Assembly (NCBI RefSeq): GCF_019175385.1
Contig: NC_083339.1
Location: forward strand, 48,842,074-48,906,073
Source: Lycium barbarum
Lineage: Eukaryota > Streptophyta > Magnoliopsida > Solanales > Solanaceae
Length of the DNA: 64,000 nt
Reading direction: 5' to 3'
The first letter of the stretch is position 1. Every line of letters starts with the position of its first letter. Of the stretch, positions 22,704-34,761 are shown in pieces. Made by a program: the position numbers and the translations under genes. Under the pieces are notes generated by a model. The model saw nothing but the letters and a program-made list of their open reading frames with translations. It was not told where the DNA came from and did no database searches.

Positions 22704-24439
22704 GTATGTAAGGCATGCATCAAAAAATAAAGAAGAGAATAAGAAGATAAAGTGAATACAGGAAGATAACCAGTAACAGCTTGCCTTTTAAGGCGAATTC
22801 ATGCATGCATACTCATAAACATCATATCGTGTATTGCTGCGGAACGTGCAGCCCGATCCATATATCATCATGTATCAATATAATTTCGTGGAACGTACGT
22901 CCCGATCCATTACCCATATATCCCACGTCCGGGCATCCCGCGTCCGGGATGAGATCATAATATGCCAGCTGACCAGGTGGCTATGCGTCTATAGCGCCTC
23001 ACCTTCCCTTTATCCCCTGTATACATATACATATCATTTACGTATATAATATACATAGCATGCATGAGAGCCCAAGGAAAAGTTATGGCTCTAACGGAGT
23101 GACGTAATGTCTGTAACCTCCGCTTATATTATGGTTTAATCATGATCCACGTGTCTCACCTTGAAGGAACAATTATTATATGGTGGGACTATCAATGAAG
23201 AATACAGATGTGAATAATAGCATCAAGAGGAAACGTAAAATAGGGTCATAATCTTATAAAAAAAATCAATCCATATATTTTTGGAATCTTAAAGAAAATG
23301 TAGTCATCATCCATGAATAAAAATCGAGAAGTCAATAGATGGCTCAACATTCTCATGTCGTCTTTGAAATCGTGAACTTGGGACCTTTAAACATAAAGTC
23401 GTTCTCATCATAATGATATTCTCATTTTTGACATCATCGGTGTCATGGAAGAACATATCCATCGTTTTTATCATAAGAGCTCACATAATCACAAACTTTG
23501 GTTTGGAGAATACGAATATATTGGGAAACACTTATGGATTATCAGGAAGGAAATCATAGCTTGGAATCTTAGACCTTTTAACTTTTGATAACAAGGAAAA
23601 TATGGAAACATTTATGAAATCATAACTTAGGGATCATGCCTTTGAAAGAAAGGGACGAGCCTTAACATATCTTGGACGCTTACCATTCTTATCGTTTGTT
23701 CATTTCCCTTATGATACACTCGTGTATACCTTCAAGAGAGTTCATGCCGTCGTTAGTTAAGCAATTATAAGAACGGACTTCTATTCCTAGGGAAAATTGG
23801 GAAGCATTTCCTTTGTTTCTACTACGTTTCCCATATTCTATTTCAGCTCCCAAATCTTCACAAGAATAATCACAATATAGAAACCAACAATCATCGCTTA
23901 TATACATTTAGCAAAATCCACCAATTTCTCCACATTTAGTGGTTTTAGCCTATCATCACATCTCCTCATACATCACACTTATCCCATGGTCTAAACGTTA
24001 TTTATAATTTATTCATGATCGCAACATATCAACATTCATGATTTCCATCCAACTTCCATTCAATTGTGACACTACTCATCCTTTTAAAAACTCATTTTCC
24101 ATGTTTTTCTACAATCCAAGCACGTTATCTTTACAATACCTTAAACAACATAGTAAAATATTGAAACATACCTTAGATGATGGTGGAACAAGCTTTGAAT
24201 GGAACTCTTCCTCTTGCACCAAAGTTTCACTTCGCCTCCTTAGGGTTTTCTTGAAGAAGATGAATCCTACTTGAGTTTCATATGCTTTGCTCCATGGATT
24301 TTATGTTGTTGATCATCAATTCCCCTTGAAGTTTTCTTATGGATGAATGTTAGAGTATTCTCTAGAGGGTTCTTGAAGTGGAGAGTAGGAATGAAATGAA
24401 AATAAAGTGAAAAGTGTCCCTTATATTTATTTTAAAAAT

Positions 24440-24605
24440 CTGGTCGACCCACTTTATACGGACCAACATACGGTCCGTATAATTTTCACTGACCGTATGT
24501 TGGACCGTATGTTTGGTCAAGTGAGCTATATTGTGCTGGGCCAGATCCACGGTTGGACATACGGTCCGTGTATTTTATACGGCTAGTATGTCTGGCCGTA
24601 TGTTT
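24440..24605 (-). promoter_or_regulatory. TACGGNCCGTA array of LTR C
   Basis: At least six imperfect copies of the ATACGG(T/A)CCGTAT motif lie upstream, in sense, of the TATA-like AAATATAAGGG near 24420. Confidence 0.5.
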
Positions 24606-25075
24606 GCCCAGCTTTCCGAGACTTGTTCTTGTCGACTCATTTGATCTCCGATCCTTATGGAACCTTCTTAGCACTTGTTTAACACTTTAATACCAATCTT
24701 AGGGATGCTATAACATGTCTTTAAACCGTCATTATGCCATCACAGAATCGTTGCTCCTTATTCCCATCCGATACACAACATATGGTTCACTTTCCCTTAA
24801 TAACTTTCGTTCCTCATCTCGGATGCCTTTGAGAATCTTAATTAGGGCCACTTACACCATTTATTGCTCGTCAAAACATCGCATATGTTATGTCCTTCAC
24901 TCACCCATTCACTATACATGTACGGAGAATTTCCAAGGTGTAACAACAGGACCCCGCCGTGCCCATGTATGTACACAAAAGAATAATACCAAAAGTTGTA
25001 GCTCTGGATGAAATAGAGCTCCTCTAAGTAGTCCCTGAATAAGAAAAGCTATGGATCAAGCCTGTCTTCCTGGCC

Positions 25076-25135
25076 ACCTGCGGGCATGATGCAGTGTCCA
25101 CAAATAAAAAGACGTCAGTACGAATATTGTGCTGA
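25076..25135 (-). promoter_or_regulatory. conserved paired-hairpin block of LTR D
   Basis: Arms 25115-25121 and 25129-25135 with a 7-nt loop. One arm has a G:T-compatible change (GTGCTGA), which an RNA stem tolerates and a DNA palindrome does not. Confidence 0.65.
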
Positions 25136-25369
25136 GTATGTAAAGCATAATCAACATCATAATAGGCATATAAGAGACAGCATAAGACACAGCATAAGAA
25201 GGGAAAATCGGGAGATAGTAACGCCATCATCATCAGTACTTACTTGTCTTTCACAGGGACCTTCCATTTCTAATACGTGCTCGTGTACATATATACAAAC
25301 ATACACATATATCTATATCCGTATCTTTATTTTTATTCGTATTCATATATATATTCATATCCATAGCAT

Positions 25370-25530
25370 ACCCGACCATGAAAGTTCGGTGGTTTCACAT
25401 ACCCGGCTTATGACAAGGCTCGGTGATTATACATACCTAGCCCTACCAAAGCTCAGTGGTATCCGTACCTAACTGCAGTGGTGTGCACACAATAGATATC
25501 ATACCCGGCCATATAAACTCGGTATTACAT
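25370..25530 (-). repeat. tandem hairpin units of about 33 bp in LTR D
   Basis: CCCGACC..GTTCGGTG, CCCGGC..GGCTCGGTG and CCTAGCC..GCTCAGTGG units start near 25371, 25402 and 25436, with a fainter one at about 25504. Each has complementary ends. Confidence 0.65.
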
Positions 25531-26589
25531 CATAGTCATACATACTTAGACACGTATACTTAAAAGTCCATAAGTATCATCAACATCATTACCATTATCG
25601 TTTTTGGTTACGTCTATCCTTGAGGATCAGCTATCACATAAAGGATGCAATGGAAATCATGAAAGTATCGGGGATCATGAGCTTTAGGAGCTTTAGAGAT
25701 AGAATCATTTGGAGGACATTATAGAACTCATGAAAGGATATACATAGCCAAGGAACCATGCCTTACTTAAAGAAGGGTTAGCCTTACATACCTCTTTGCC
25801 TTCTCAACTATCCAACGTTCACCGTTGACACTTGAATAATCTACATTTAGAAGGCTTCATACCATGGTTAAGCCTTAATGATACTTTTAAATTCAAACTG
25901 GAATAATTCATAGTCTAATGAAAATTGGGCAGCATTTCCCCTATTTCGTCAACTTCCACCATATCACAAAATAACTCCCAACAACCACAATAACATCTAT
26001 AATACACTCATAATATCCAATCAAGCAATCACATTACACTAAGCCTTCAATATTCACCCCCGTGTCCAACTCATACTAGCAACTTCATACCTATTTTAGC
26101 GCATTTACATATGATGCTCCTCTGTTACCATTATTACCTTCCATAACATGGTTATATCCATATCATACTAAGAATCATGACTCCATATAGATTACTACTC
26201 AAAAATATCATAAAAGCTACATTTAGACTTCGTTTTCTACTTTCTTCTTCTACCCTAGTATTTCAACCTCTCCATAGTCCAAAAAACATGAAATGATCAT
26301 AAAACTTACCTTTGATTGAGTAGGAATAACCCTTGGATGGAAATACTTCACTTGAAGAAAAACCCTAGCTTCAATCCATAAAGTTTTCTTGACTCTAGCA
26401 ACCCCTAAGAGCTTCCTTATACTTGATTCCTTTGGATTAATGATAAGAGCCTTTGATTTCCCTTGGATTCTTGTATACCAAATGTATGGAATGTACTAGA
26501 GATTTGGAGAGAAGTGTAGAAGTGTGAAAAATGAAAACAATGAAGTGGGATCACATTTATAGACTTGAAAACAACTCAGCCCGTCGGGT

Positions 26590-26730
26590 GTTATACGGAC
26601 ACTTATACGGTCCGTATAACATTGTATGGCCGTATAAGTGGCCGTGGTTCACCATCATGAAAAAATCTTCTTGCTGGGGGTTATACGGACCCCTTATACG
26701 GACCGTATAAGTGGTCGTATAACTCCACTT
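26590..26730 (-). promoter_or_regulatory. TACGGNCCGTA array of LTR D
   Basis: TTATACGGACNNCTTATACGG-type units occur twice with further half-sites, upstream in sense of CTATAAATG near 26555. Confidence 0.5.
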
Positions 26731-27064
26731 CCCTGAAATGGTTTCCGTCATTTCGTTTGATCTCCAATCCTTATGGAACCTTCTTAACACTTGTTTAACA
26801 CTTTATTACCAATCTAAGAAGAGTTACAGCTCTCCTTTAGGACATCATTAAGTTAATATTAGCTCGGTACTTTACGAAACTTTCCAAAACACAACATATA
26901 CTTTGCCCTTCTTAAGGAACTTTCTCCTCTTACTTCCAACATCTTTGAAATCTTAGCTAGGATCGTTAAATAACCTTTCTTACTTATAGAAACATCATTT
27001 TCGTCTCACCCTGCATTAGTCTATCTATCACATGACGACATGAATTTTTTTTCGAGGTGTAACA

Positions 27065-27569
27065 AAATGGTAGAGCAGCGGAAGATTGCATATTCAAAAG
27101 ATTGGACAGGATTTTAGTCAATAATCAGTTGCAAGAATGGTTTGGTCATCTACAAATGGAGCACCTATCCAGAACTAGATCAGATTATGCACCTCTTTTG
27201 CTTACAGCAGGAGAACAAGTTCAGAAATTCTCCAAGCCTTTCAGATTTCTAAAATTTTGGGTAGATCATGAGTCTTTCTTGCATACAGTGGAGCAACATT
27301 GGAGTACTGAGTTTGCGGGAGATGCTTTTATTACTTTCAAGTTGAAAATGAAGAAGTTGAAAGCTGCTCTATCAGTATGGAGTAAAGAGACTTTTCGTTA
27401 TATCTTTAAGAAACTAACTATTAGAGAAGATATTGTTAAGACCAAAGAGCAGTTGTTTGAAGAGGATCCCTCTAAAGTTAATAGAATGGTTTTGCAACAA
27501 GCTCAAGCTGAATTCAAAAGATATATGCATTTTGAAGAAGAGTTTTTGGAAACAAAAGGCTGGTGTTAA
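27065..27569 (+). pseudogene. LINE R: endonuclease C-terminus and linker
   Basis: The frame first reads the end of an APE-type endonuclease: a CIFKRLDRILVNNQL segment followed by HLSRTRSDYAPLLL, the usual SDHAPLL site with H changed to Y. A linker follows, with F.KFWVDHESF and WSKETFRYIFKK, as in plant LINE ORF2 proteins. The N-terminal endonuclease with its catalytic Glu and Asp residues is absent. The frame closes at 27569, and a shift of frame between there and 27812 precedes the RT domain. Confidence 0.88.
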
Positions 27570-27769
27570 ATAGCAACAGAAAGAGACAGAAACACAAGGT
27601 TTTTTCATAGCTTGGTAAATCGAAGAAGGAAGAGAATGCAACTTAATAGAATATAGAATGATGAAGCTGCATGGTTGGAAGATAGGGATCAGATTTCGTC
27701 AGCAGCTATTGATTTTTATCAGCAACAATTCTCTTCTGAGCCAACATGATCAGACTACAGCATCTTAGA

Positions 27770-28950
27770 GCATGTGCAGGAAGCTGTTACTCAGGATCAA
27801 AATGATTTATTATGTTCTATGCCATCTTTGGAGGAAGTCATAAAGTTGTATTTGAGTTAGCAGGTGATAGTGCATGTGGCCCTGATGGTTTATCAGGAAT
27901 CTTCTATCAGAAATGTTGGGACATTGTTGGTGCAGATGTATACAATGTAGTTAAGTCTTTCTTTGATGGTCAAACTCTTCCAAAATCTGTCACTCATACT
28001 AACTTGGTGTTACTAGCAAAGAAGGAAATTATTAACAACTTTTATGATCTCAGGCCTATCAGTTTAAGCAACTTTATCAACAAGATCATTACTAGAGTTA
28101 TTCATGACAGATTGGAATCTATTCTGCCTTCCTTAATCTCTCAGAACCAATATGGTTTTGTAAAAGAAAGGAATATTATAGAAAATGTGTTACTTACTCA
28201 AGAGGTTGTTGCAGATATTAGAAAGAGGGGAAGGCCAGCAAATGTGATCCTCAAACTAGACATGGCAAAAGCCTATGATAGGGTCTCTTGGAAGTATTTG
28301 ATTTAGGTGATGAAGAGGATGGGATTTTCAAATGTGTTTGTGGATATGATTTGGAGAATCCTAGCTAGTAACTGGAATTCAATCCTCATTAATGGTCAGG
28401 CTACTGGTTTCTTTCATTCTACAAGGGGAGTAAAGCAAGGTGATCCACTATGACCTGCTTTATTCATCTTGGCTGCTGAAGTATTATCAAGAGCTTTAAA
28501 TAGCTTGTTTGATGAAGGGATGTACAGGGGCTATGAATTGCCTAAATGGAGCTCTAATCTGAATCATGTGTCATATGCTGATGACACAATAGTTTTTGCC
28601 TCTGCTGAAAAATGGTTACTTCAAAGGATTATGAAGATTCTGCATGAGTATTAAGCTGTTTCTGGTCTAAAGATTAATGTTCATAAGAGTGCTTTCTACA
28701 TGTATAACAAAATATCTAGTGAACTGGTGCATGAAGTCCAGCAGATCATAGGATTCTCAAGAGGTGAATTTCCTTTTACCTACCTTAGATGTCCAGTGTT
28801 TCATGCAAGAAAACAGAAGATATTCTATAGAGATGTGATGAAAAAAGTTAGAGATAAATTGCAAGCATGGAAAGGAAAATTACTATCATTTGGTGGGAAA
28901 GTTGTACTGATTAACAGTTGCTGCAAAGCATTCCTGTATATCTATTATTA
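27770..28950 (+). pseudogene. LINE R: reverse transcriptase domain
   Basis: RT motifs appear in order: ACGPDGLSGIFYQKCW (about 27870), LRPISLSNFINKII (about 28050), QYGFVKERNIIENVLL (about 28150), VILKLDMAKAYDRVSW with the first catalytic Asp (about 28250), GVKQGDPL (about 28435), and the active site YADDTIVFA (about 28570). The frame is open apart from TAG at 28304, TGA at 28451 (in the usual DPLSPALF region) and TAA at 28652. A further segment LLSFGGKVVLINS follows (about 28880). The catalytic residues remain, so the loss is fairly recent. A frameshift near 28950 moves the rest of ORF2 to another frame. Confidence 0.92.
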
Positions 28951-28983
28951 GCAATGATTCCTCCCAAATGATTCATCAAAGAG

Positions 28984-29841
28984 TTGCATAAAATGTTTAA
29001 TAGATTTTTCTGGAAAACAAAGGAAGATGGTAAATGTAAACATTGGTCTGAATGGAAAAAATTGTGTTATCCCAAAGTGGAAGGTGGTTTAGGATTTAGA
29101 TCATTGAATGATATTTCAAAAGATTTTTTCTCAAAGCTTTGTCGGAGGTTTAGAACAAGTAACTTTTTATGGTCAAACTTTATGTGGAATAAATACTATA
29201 AGAAGGTTAGACTAACTCTTGTTCAATGGAAGGGTGGTACTCAGACATGGAAGTATAAGTTAGAAGCTAGGACTAATATGGAGCATCATATTTGGTGGGA
29301 GCCTCATCAAGTATCTACATCAATATGGTATGATAACTGGTTGAAGATAGGTGCTTTGAATGACCAACTTCAGTTTCAAGCTTACAAGGATGACAGTGTA
29401 GAAGATCTAGCAGAAATAATGGAAGGAGATCATTGGGATATGATAAAAGTACAACATTTGTTTTGTGATGAAATGGTGTAGCTTATCAATAGTAAGCTTG
29501 GAAATCTGATTTAACCTTAGGAAATTGACAAACCTCATTGGATGCTTACTAGTTCTGGTAAATTCACAGTAAGTAGTGCATGGGAGTACATAAGGCAAAA
29601 AAGGCATGTTTCCTCTTATTGTTCAAGGTTTTGGAGCAAAGGTATGCCCTTTAAAATATCTCTTCCCATTTGGAGAGTTTGGTTTTACAAGTTACCTGTT
29701 GATGAGGTATTGCAAAGGATGCATATTTCTATAGCTTCAAGATGCTGTTGTTGTAACAATCATCAAGAAACAATGGATCATTTATTCTTAACTAGTCCAT
29801 TTGCTATGAAAGTTTGGAAATATTATTGTGATGCAGCTTGA
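28984..29841 (+). pseudogene. LINE R: post-RT region and zinc-finger (zf-RVT-like) domain
   Basis: The frame covers FNRFFWK and W..LCYPKVEGGLGFRSL (about 29060-29110), the conserved GGLG region after RT, then a W-rich stretch. Stops fall at about 29479 and 29512. After them comes the zf-RVT-like part: FTVSSAWEYIR, LPIWRVWFYKLPVDEVLQ, SRCCCCNNHQETMDHLFL with C..C and H residues, and KVWKYY (to 29841). In active LINEs this region probably binds template nucleic acid. The order agrees with plant L1 elements. Confidence 0.85.
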
Positions 29842-30042
29842 ATTTTAGGACCTCTAATTTAGGTTAAACATGCAATCCTGAAATGGTGGAACACTCCTGT
29901 TAAAGCTAATTTTAAAACCTTATATCAAGCAGTTCCAGCTTTCATTTTGTGGCAACTTTGGAAGGGTAGAAATACAATGAGGCATGGAGGTACTATCACT
30001 GTGAACAAGGTTATCTCTGAGATCAACAGAGGTATATTGTAA

Positions 30043-30672
30043 TTGGCACAAAGCCTATTTCCTGGCATGAATCAGTTTCCAAAAAGGTGGCCTTTCTTTG
30101 TGCAATATTTAGAGAACTTGAGAATGACAGTTATTCACAAGGAAGTAACCTGGTTACCACCAAAAAGGGGGAAATACAACTGCAATACTGATGGTGCCTC
30201 AAGGGGTAATCCAAGCCCAAGTTCAACAGCTTTGTGCATTAGAGATCATAATAGAGATTTAGTGTATGCAGCAGGGAAAAGATTGGAGGATACTGCTAAT
30301 GTAATAGCTGAAGCAGTTGCAATTGAAGATGGAATACAATATTGTGTAGATCATCAGCTATTACCTTTGATAGTAGAAACAGACTCTTTAGCAATGCAAA
30401 AGATATTAGATGGAATATGGGAAGTGCCATGGAGGATATCATTGGTAGTTAAAAGAATTCAAAGGCTGAGAGAAGGAAAGCATATTGGTGTGGCTCATGT
30501 GCTAGCAGAAGGAAACAGCCTGGCAGATTTTTTCACTAACTTTGTTTTTGATTTTGCAGGTACCATGCAGTTTCATAATTTTCAGGAAGTTCCATCAATA
30601 GGTAGAAAGATAATCAACATGGAAAAAACTCAAACTCCAAATATTAGAATAAGAACAAAGAATCAGTTTTGA
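30043..30672 (+). pseudogene. LINE R: RNase H domain
   Basis: An open frame to 30672 encodes an RNase H domain of the RVT_3 type found at the C-terminus of many plant LINEs. It reads YNCNTDGASRGNP with the first catalytic Asp (about 30176), AEAVAIEDGI with the Glu (about 30308), VETDSLAMQKIL with the second Asp (about 30375), and NSLADFFTN with the last Asp (about 30520). All four acidic positions are present. It would remove RNA from the RNA-DNA hybrid. The ORF2 frame is broken upstream, so it is no longer joined to RT. It could be mistaken for a host RNase H-like gene, but position and frame place it in the LINE. Confidence 0.9.
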
Positions 30673-31280
30673 AAGCTTAGGGAGGGAATAAACTGAATAT
30701 AGTGCAGTCTTCAGTGTGTGGTATTAATGTTATGTTCAATCTACTGAAGGATGTACTATATCTAGTTGGTTATTTATTATACTGATATTGGATTGATTAG
30801 GAGTTTGAAGGCTGGATCATTACTACTACAATGGATACAAGAAGTTTTACAAAGAAAGTGTATCACTAGACAAGGTGCAATCATCTTGACGGATCAGTAT
30901 GCAGGAGGAATTGGATCAATATGCAAGAGGAATTTTCAGCAGTCTATGCAGACCTGTGCTGATAGGTGAGCTTGGTTTATATGGTGAAACTGTGCAAGTC
31001 CTATAAAAACTCTACTGGAAGAGTCTTATTATAACCAAAAGCCTGAAGTTCTACTTCATGAGTTCTTGATTCATTCCATCTGTGAGACTTGTAGATGTGA
31101 AAAATGGATGCAAGACAAGGCCTTGGAACTAGTTGGTTTTCTTCTTGTGGTGTTATTAGGATTAGCATAGTTTTAGCATTTCTATTTTCTTAGATTTTTT
31201 CTTTTTATTCTTTCCTTTCTTGTACAGTTTGATTTTTTAATAAATTTCCACCTTTTATGGTGGCTTTAATTAAAAAAAAA

Positions 31281-32880
31281 TTATTTTCAGCATCAAAATT
31301 TACAAGAATACCAGCCAGATCTTCTCCTAAACTTTCATCTTCCATCTTGAACTTCACCACTTCATCAACAACATCAAAAGAATCAATCACCGAAATGCTC
31401 TCATAAGCACTTGGTAACTTCATCCCCGTACTTTCCTGAAAAGTAACTTCCTCATTATTGACTCAGAATTTGATTTCATTCTTCTCCGAATCCATCAGAG
31501 CTCTTCCTGTAGCAAGGAAAGGTCTACCCAGAATAATGGGAATGTCTCAATCAACAACACAATCAAGAATCACAAAATCAGCGGGCAACATAAATTTACC
31601 AACTCGCACAAGGACATCATCAACCACGCCAATAGGCTTCTTAATAGATCTATCAGCCATCTGTAACCTCATAGTAGTCGGTCTTGGCTTCCCAAAACTT
31701 GATTGCTTGTAGATAGCAAGTGGCATCAAATTTATACTCCCTGGGATGTTGTTGTTGTAGGTTCCTTGGCCCTCTCCATTGATTCTGATTCTGGTAACCC
31801 CCTTGGTAATTCTACCTTTAATAACCCTCTTGAGAATTGTTCACATAGTTAGCATCTTCAACCTGCATAGGAGGTCCCTCGTGATATGGACTCTTTTGGA
31901 CATAGTATATCCCCTTCGGCATACCTGACTCATCTTCGCAAACATTTACCTTCTTGATCTGGGTATGATCAAACTTTTTGGTCAGCAAGGAAATATTCGT
32001 TGCAAGTTGATCCAATGTTTGTTGAATATCTTGATTCTCCTTCATCGTATTCTATATCATGACACTACCATAGGGCACAATATCTGCATTGTTTGATTGC
32101 CAAGCCTAATTGTGCTTAGTCAGCCTGTTAAGTTGTCGGTCACTCTAGTGTAAGATTTATCCATAAAACAACCATCAGCTATGCTGTTTACAATTAATTG
32201 CGTCACAGGATCAAGCCCTCGGTAGAACTTCTCCATTAATATGTGATTCGGAAAACCATGACTTGGAAACTTCTGCAAATATTCTTTAAATCTCTCCCAA
32301 GCCTCATATAATTGTTCCCCTGGTCGCTGCTTGAATTCATAGATTTTTCACGAATCTCAGCCTTCTTGCTAGGAGGATACCACTTCTTGAGAAACACTGC
32401 TACCATCTCTGCCCATGTATTAATAAAACTTGTATATCCAGCTAAGGAATATTTTTGAAAAGCCTCAGTCGAATAGCATTCTGTGGAACATTGTTTTGGA
32501 TGCTATGTGCACATGCATCCACAAAGTTCTGCAAATGGCGTTGAAGATCATTCTCGGTAGAATTCCGAAAGTAGCCCTCAAGCTTCAACAACTGGTAGAG
32601 AAAGGAGTCAATTTTTCCACTTGTAGCCCCAACCGGAGGATGAACAATAGCAGATGCATAGTCCTCCTCAACAACAAGATTAGCGAAGAGATTCTGTTCA
32701 CCTGTATCATTCGCGTGCTTATTTAATTGACCGCCCTGGTTACCAGCTGCTCCAAGTTGGTTTCGCTGATTCTAATTCATGTTCACCTGGTTTACAAGGA
32801 ATAGCAAACAAGGTGTGATGGAATAAGAAAAAGACTTCAATCAAAGCAGACACTATTTAGTAATTTCAAAACCGTATTAC
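31281..32880 (-). pseudogene. Athila-like gag and protease, degenerate
   Basis: On the minus strand, from the primer site leftwards, there is a gag capsid region (about 32760-32060): a LEGYFRNSTENDLQ segment, then FLKKWYPPSKKAEIR, LYEAWERFKEYLQKFP and FYRGLDPVTQ across at least two frame changes. The QTLDQLATNISLLTKKFD linker follows (about 32000). Then an aspartic-protease region (31729-31440) reads [26 protein letters not shown] and ILGRPFLATGRALMDS. The frame changes and stops show decay. RT and integrase would lie left of 31281 but LINE R has inserted there. The order, the linker and the tRNA-Asp primer site suggest the Athila lineage of Ty3/gypsy. Confidence 0.82.
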
Positions 32881-32895
32881 CCTGCAACGGCGCCA
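32881..32895 (-). other. primer binding site, tRNA-Asp type
   Basis: In sense TGGCGCCGTTGCAGG, 5 nt after the LTR end. TGGCGCCGTTGC matches the 3' end of plant Asp tRNA, the usual primer of Athila elements. Confidence 0.85.
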
Positions 32896-32900
32896 AAACT

Positions 32901-34306
32901 TGATACGCTCAAATTACACCTTTTATTAGCGTAAAGCGGACGATGTAAAATATAGTAACCCAACAAGGTTGGGGTCGAATCCCACAGGGAATATGGTATG
33001 AAAATACTAAAATCGTAGAATGTTTAATTTAGGTCTATTGTCTTAATCCAATGATATTTGTAAAAGTTGGTTGTTTATGACTAATTTCTAACTAATTGCT
33101 TTGGATTGTAATTTATGGTAAAAGAAACCAAGGTTGTGTCCCCTTCAGATAAAGTGTATGATCATGGGTATTGATCTTGATATACTTCTAATGGATCGTT
33201 TATATGAATTCACTTAACCTCTATATGAATCTTTACTATTTCCCAATAAATAACGATTATCTCTTTCTATGATTTTCCCAAATATAAGAAAGTTGAAATG
33301 AAGAACGGTTAATTATGCCAAGTAAATTCTTCTTATTCCTAAGTGAATTTATTAAACAAAGTTTAAAGCTTTGAGTTCTTGTTATTTATTCTTACCAAAC
33401 CCTAATTATTTTCCCAAGCAAATCAAGGTTTATGGCTTTAAACAATGTTTGCAACCATTAATTATGAATGAAGAATGAAGAATAAATATACCCTAACAAT
33501 TCATTATGCATATATCAATCCCAATTCCCAATCACAAAACACCCATCATTGGGTTCACAACCCTAGTAAGAGTGTTTAGCTACTCATGACAAAGAACAAG
33601 AAACAAGAAATTGAAGAATTCATAGTAGCTTACTATTGATGAAAAGAGGAATAGATAATACTTGAATTGATGTTTTGAATCTCCAAAACCAAGAGAGTAT
33701 TTAATGTTCTAAGCCACAAGTCAAAATATAATAATTGATAATAAATAAAACCCTACATTGGGCTATTTATAGGTTTTGAAAACATAAAAGTTACAGAATT
33801 ACACGTTGGTCCCCGACAACATAAAATACAGTCCGTATTTCACATTACAGACCGTAAACTAGGTTTACTCTTCCTTCAAAATTTGGGCAACTGCAACATC
33901 TTAGATTACGGACATATTTTGATTTACGGTCCGTATTGTGCTTGGTCGTATTTCAACTTGTAAAATCTCAACTTTCTGCCAAGTGTCTTAATGTTAAATA
34001 CGCTTTGAAATATGGACCATAAAGTGGAATATGGTCTGTAAAAGTTGTTCGTATTTTAACATCTTCTAGTATGACTTTCTGTTTCAGCTTAACTTTATTA
34101 TGCCCAAGGAATATGGCCCGTATTTGAGAATACTGCCAATATTATGTCATCAAGGCCAAATTCTGCACTACAACAGTTTTCATCCCAAAATCGCTCCATT
34201 ACCTGAAAAACGCTAAAAACACGTTAAATTGCCACTAACTTTCTTAAAAACAAGTAAAACTTCTCGTAAAAAGGCCATAGATGAGACATAATTTCCTGGC
34301 ACATCA
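32901..34306 (-). mobile_element. LTR L: 5' LTR of the Athila-like element
   Basis: In sense it starts TGATGTGCCAGG at 34306 and ends GAGCGTATCA at 32901, 1406 bp. The TGGGATTCGACCCC segment near its 3' end (32971-32984) also occurs near the end of solo LTR M. An array of TACGGNCCGTA motifs (about 33825-34140) lies just upstream of CTATAAATAGCC (about 33762). To the right is LTR Q, so the element inserted into Q. Confidence 0.85.
33825..34140 (-). promoter_or_regulatory. TACGGNCCGTA array of LTR L, similar to that of LTR O
   Basis: Read on the plus strand, 33962-34140 aligns with 45825-46005 inside solo LTR O: CAACTTTCTGYCAA, GTTAAATACG, AATAYGGACC, then ACTTTCTG and a TATGGCCCGTA/TACGGACCGTA unit in the same order. 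O is sense on plus and L on minus, so the module is inverted with respect to transcription. Confidence 0.6.
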
Positions 34307-34761
34307 GGGACCCCCTTATTATCCCCATTACACCCTCTTATATAGTTCAGTTTTATCAACCACGACGCTTAAGTAAGAGTTTACAGTCTCAACATGCCTG
34401 GTATAGAAGTCCCAAAATCACTATAGAGCCTTGCCCTTTCGTATCGCCTCCAAATGGTCCCAACCTGTTCAAATAATTACTCTAAGTAAGAATACAAGTC
34501 AAACGATACCAATAATGCTTTGTAAACGATTCAGATTTAGAAAGTCAACCCAAAAACCCCGTTCCAAACCCCAAAGGTCAAATCCATAATTTCATTGCAA
34601 AATTGTGTTTTATATAGTCAAAATAGGAATCTACAAGTTAAAACGAATCCAATGATACTCATATTGCTATACTTTGATTCGGAACCCAAAAAGGTAACCC
34701 CGATCCTGCAAAGGCAAAACTGAAATTTTATTTCACAATTGGTTTACCCATACATTAATTA

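Larger units (their letters stand above)
22282..24945 (-). mobile_element. 5' LTR of element C
   Basis: A complete LTR of 2664 bp. In sense it starts TGTTACACCTTGG at 24945 and ends GGGTTGTGACA at 22282. It is close to solo LTR F along its start. Sense landmarks: the TACGGNCCGTA array (24440-24605), AAATATAAGGG TATA-like site (about 24420), AAGGTATGTTTC donor-like site (about 24170), the ATATGTTAAGGCT block (23634-23672), GTCCGGG repeats (about 22920-22950) and the hairpin block (22643-22703). At 24946 the sequence switches to the inside of LTR D, so C inserted into D. Confidence 0.9.
24946..27064 (-). mobile_element. LTR D, 3' end cut off by element C
   Basis: In sense it starts TGTTACACCTCG at 27064 and runs to the GGGTCCTGT block at 24946, where C interrupts it. 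Landmarks: motif array (26590-26730), CTATAAATG TATA box (about 26555), donor-like AAGGTAAGTTT (about 26308), AGGTATGTAAGGCT block (25757-25793), tandem units (25370-25530) and hairpin block (25076-25135). No polypurine tract lies to its right, so it is a 5' or solo LTR. Its right flank is LINE R coding sequence, so D inserted into that LINE. Confidence 0.88.
27065..31280 (+). mobile_element. LINE R: L1-like non-LTR retrotransposon with RNase H
   Basis: About 4.2 kb of a plant L1-like element. It has the end of the endonuclease, RT, a cysteine-rich region, RNase H, a 0.6-kb 3' UTR with AATAAA at 31238, and a short A tail (31272-31280). The 5' part is missing because LTR D interrupts the endonuclease. 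Right of the tail the sequence is Athila-like coding sequence on the other strand, so the LINE inserted there. Several stops and at least two frameshifts make it inactive. Confidence 0.92.

Noticed and set aside
27065..31280. Possible host gene from RT and RNase H similarity
   Set aside because: Domain order, stops, frameshifts and the A tail show a decayed LINE.
32965..32990. GGGGTCGAATCCCA, like a tRNA T-arm
   Set aside because: No D-arm, anticodon arm or acceptor stem surrounds it, and the same block lies at the end of LTR M.
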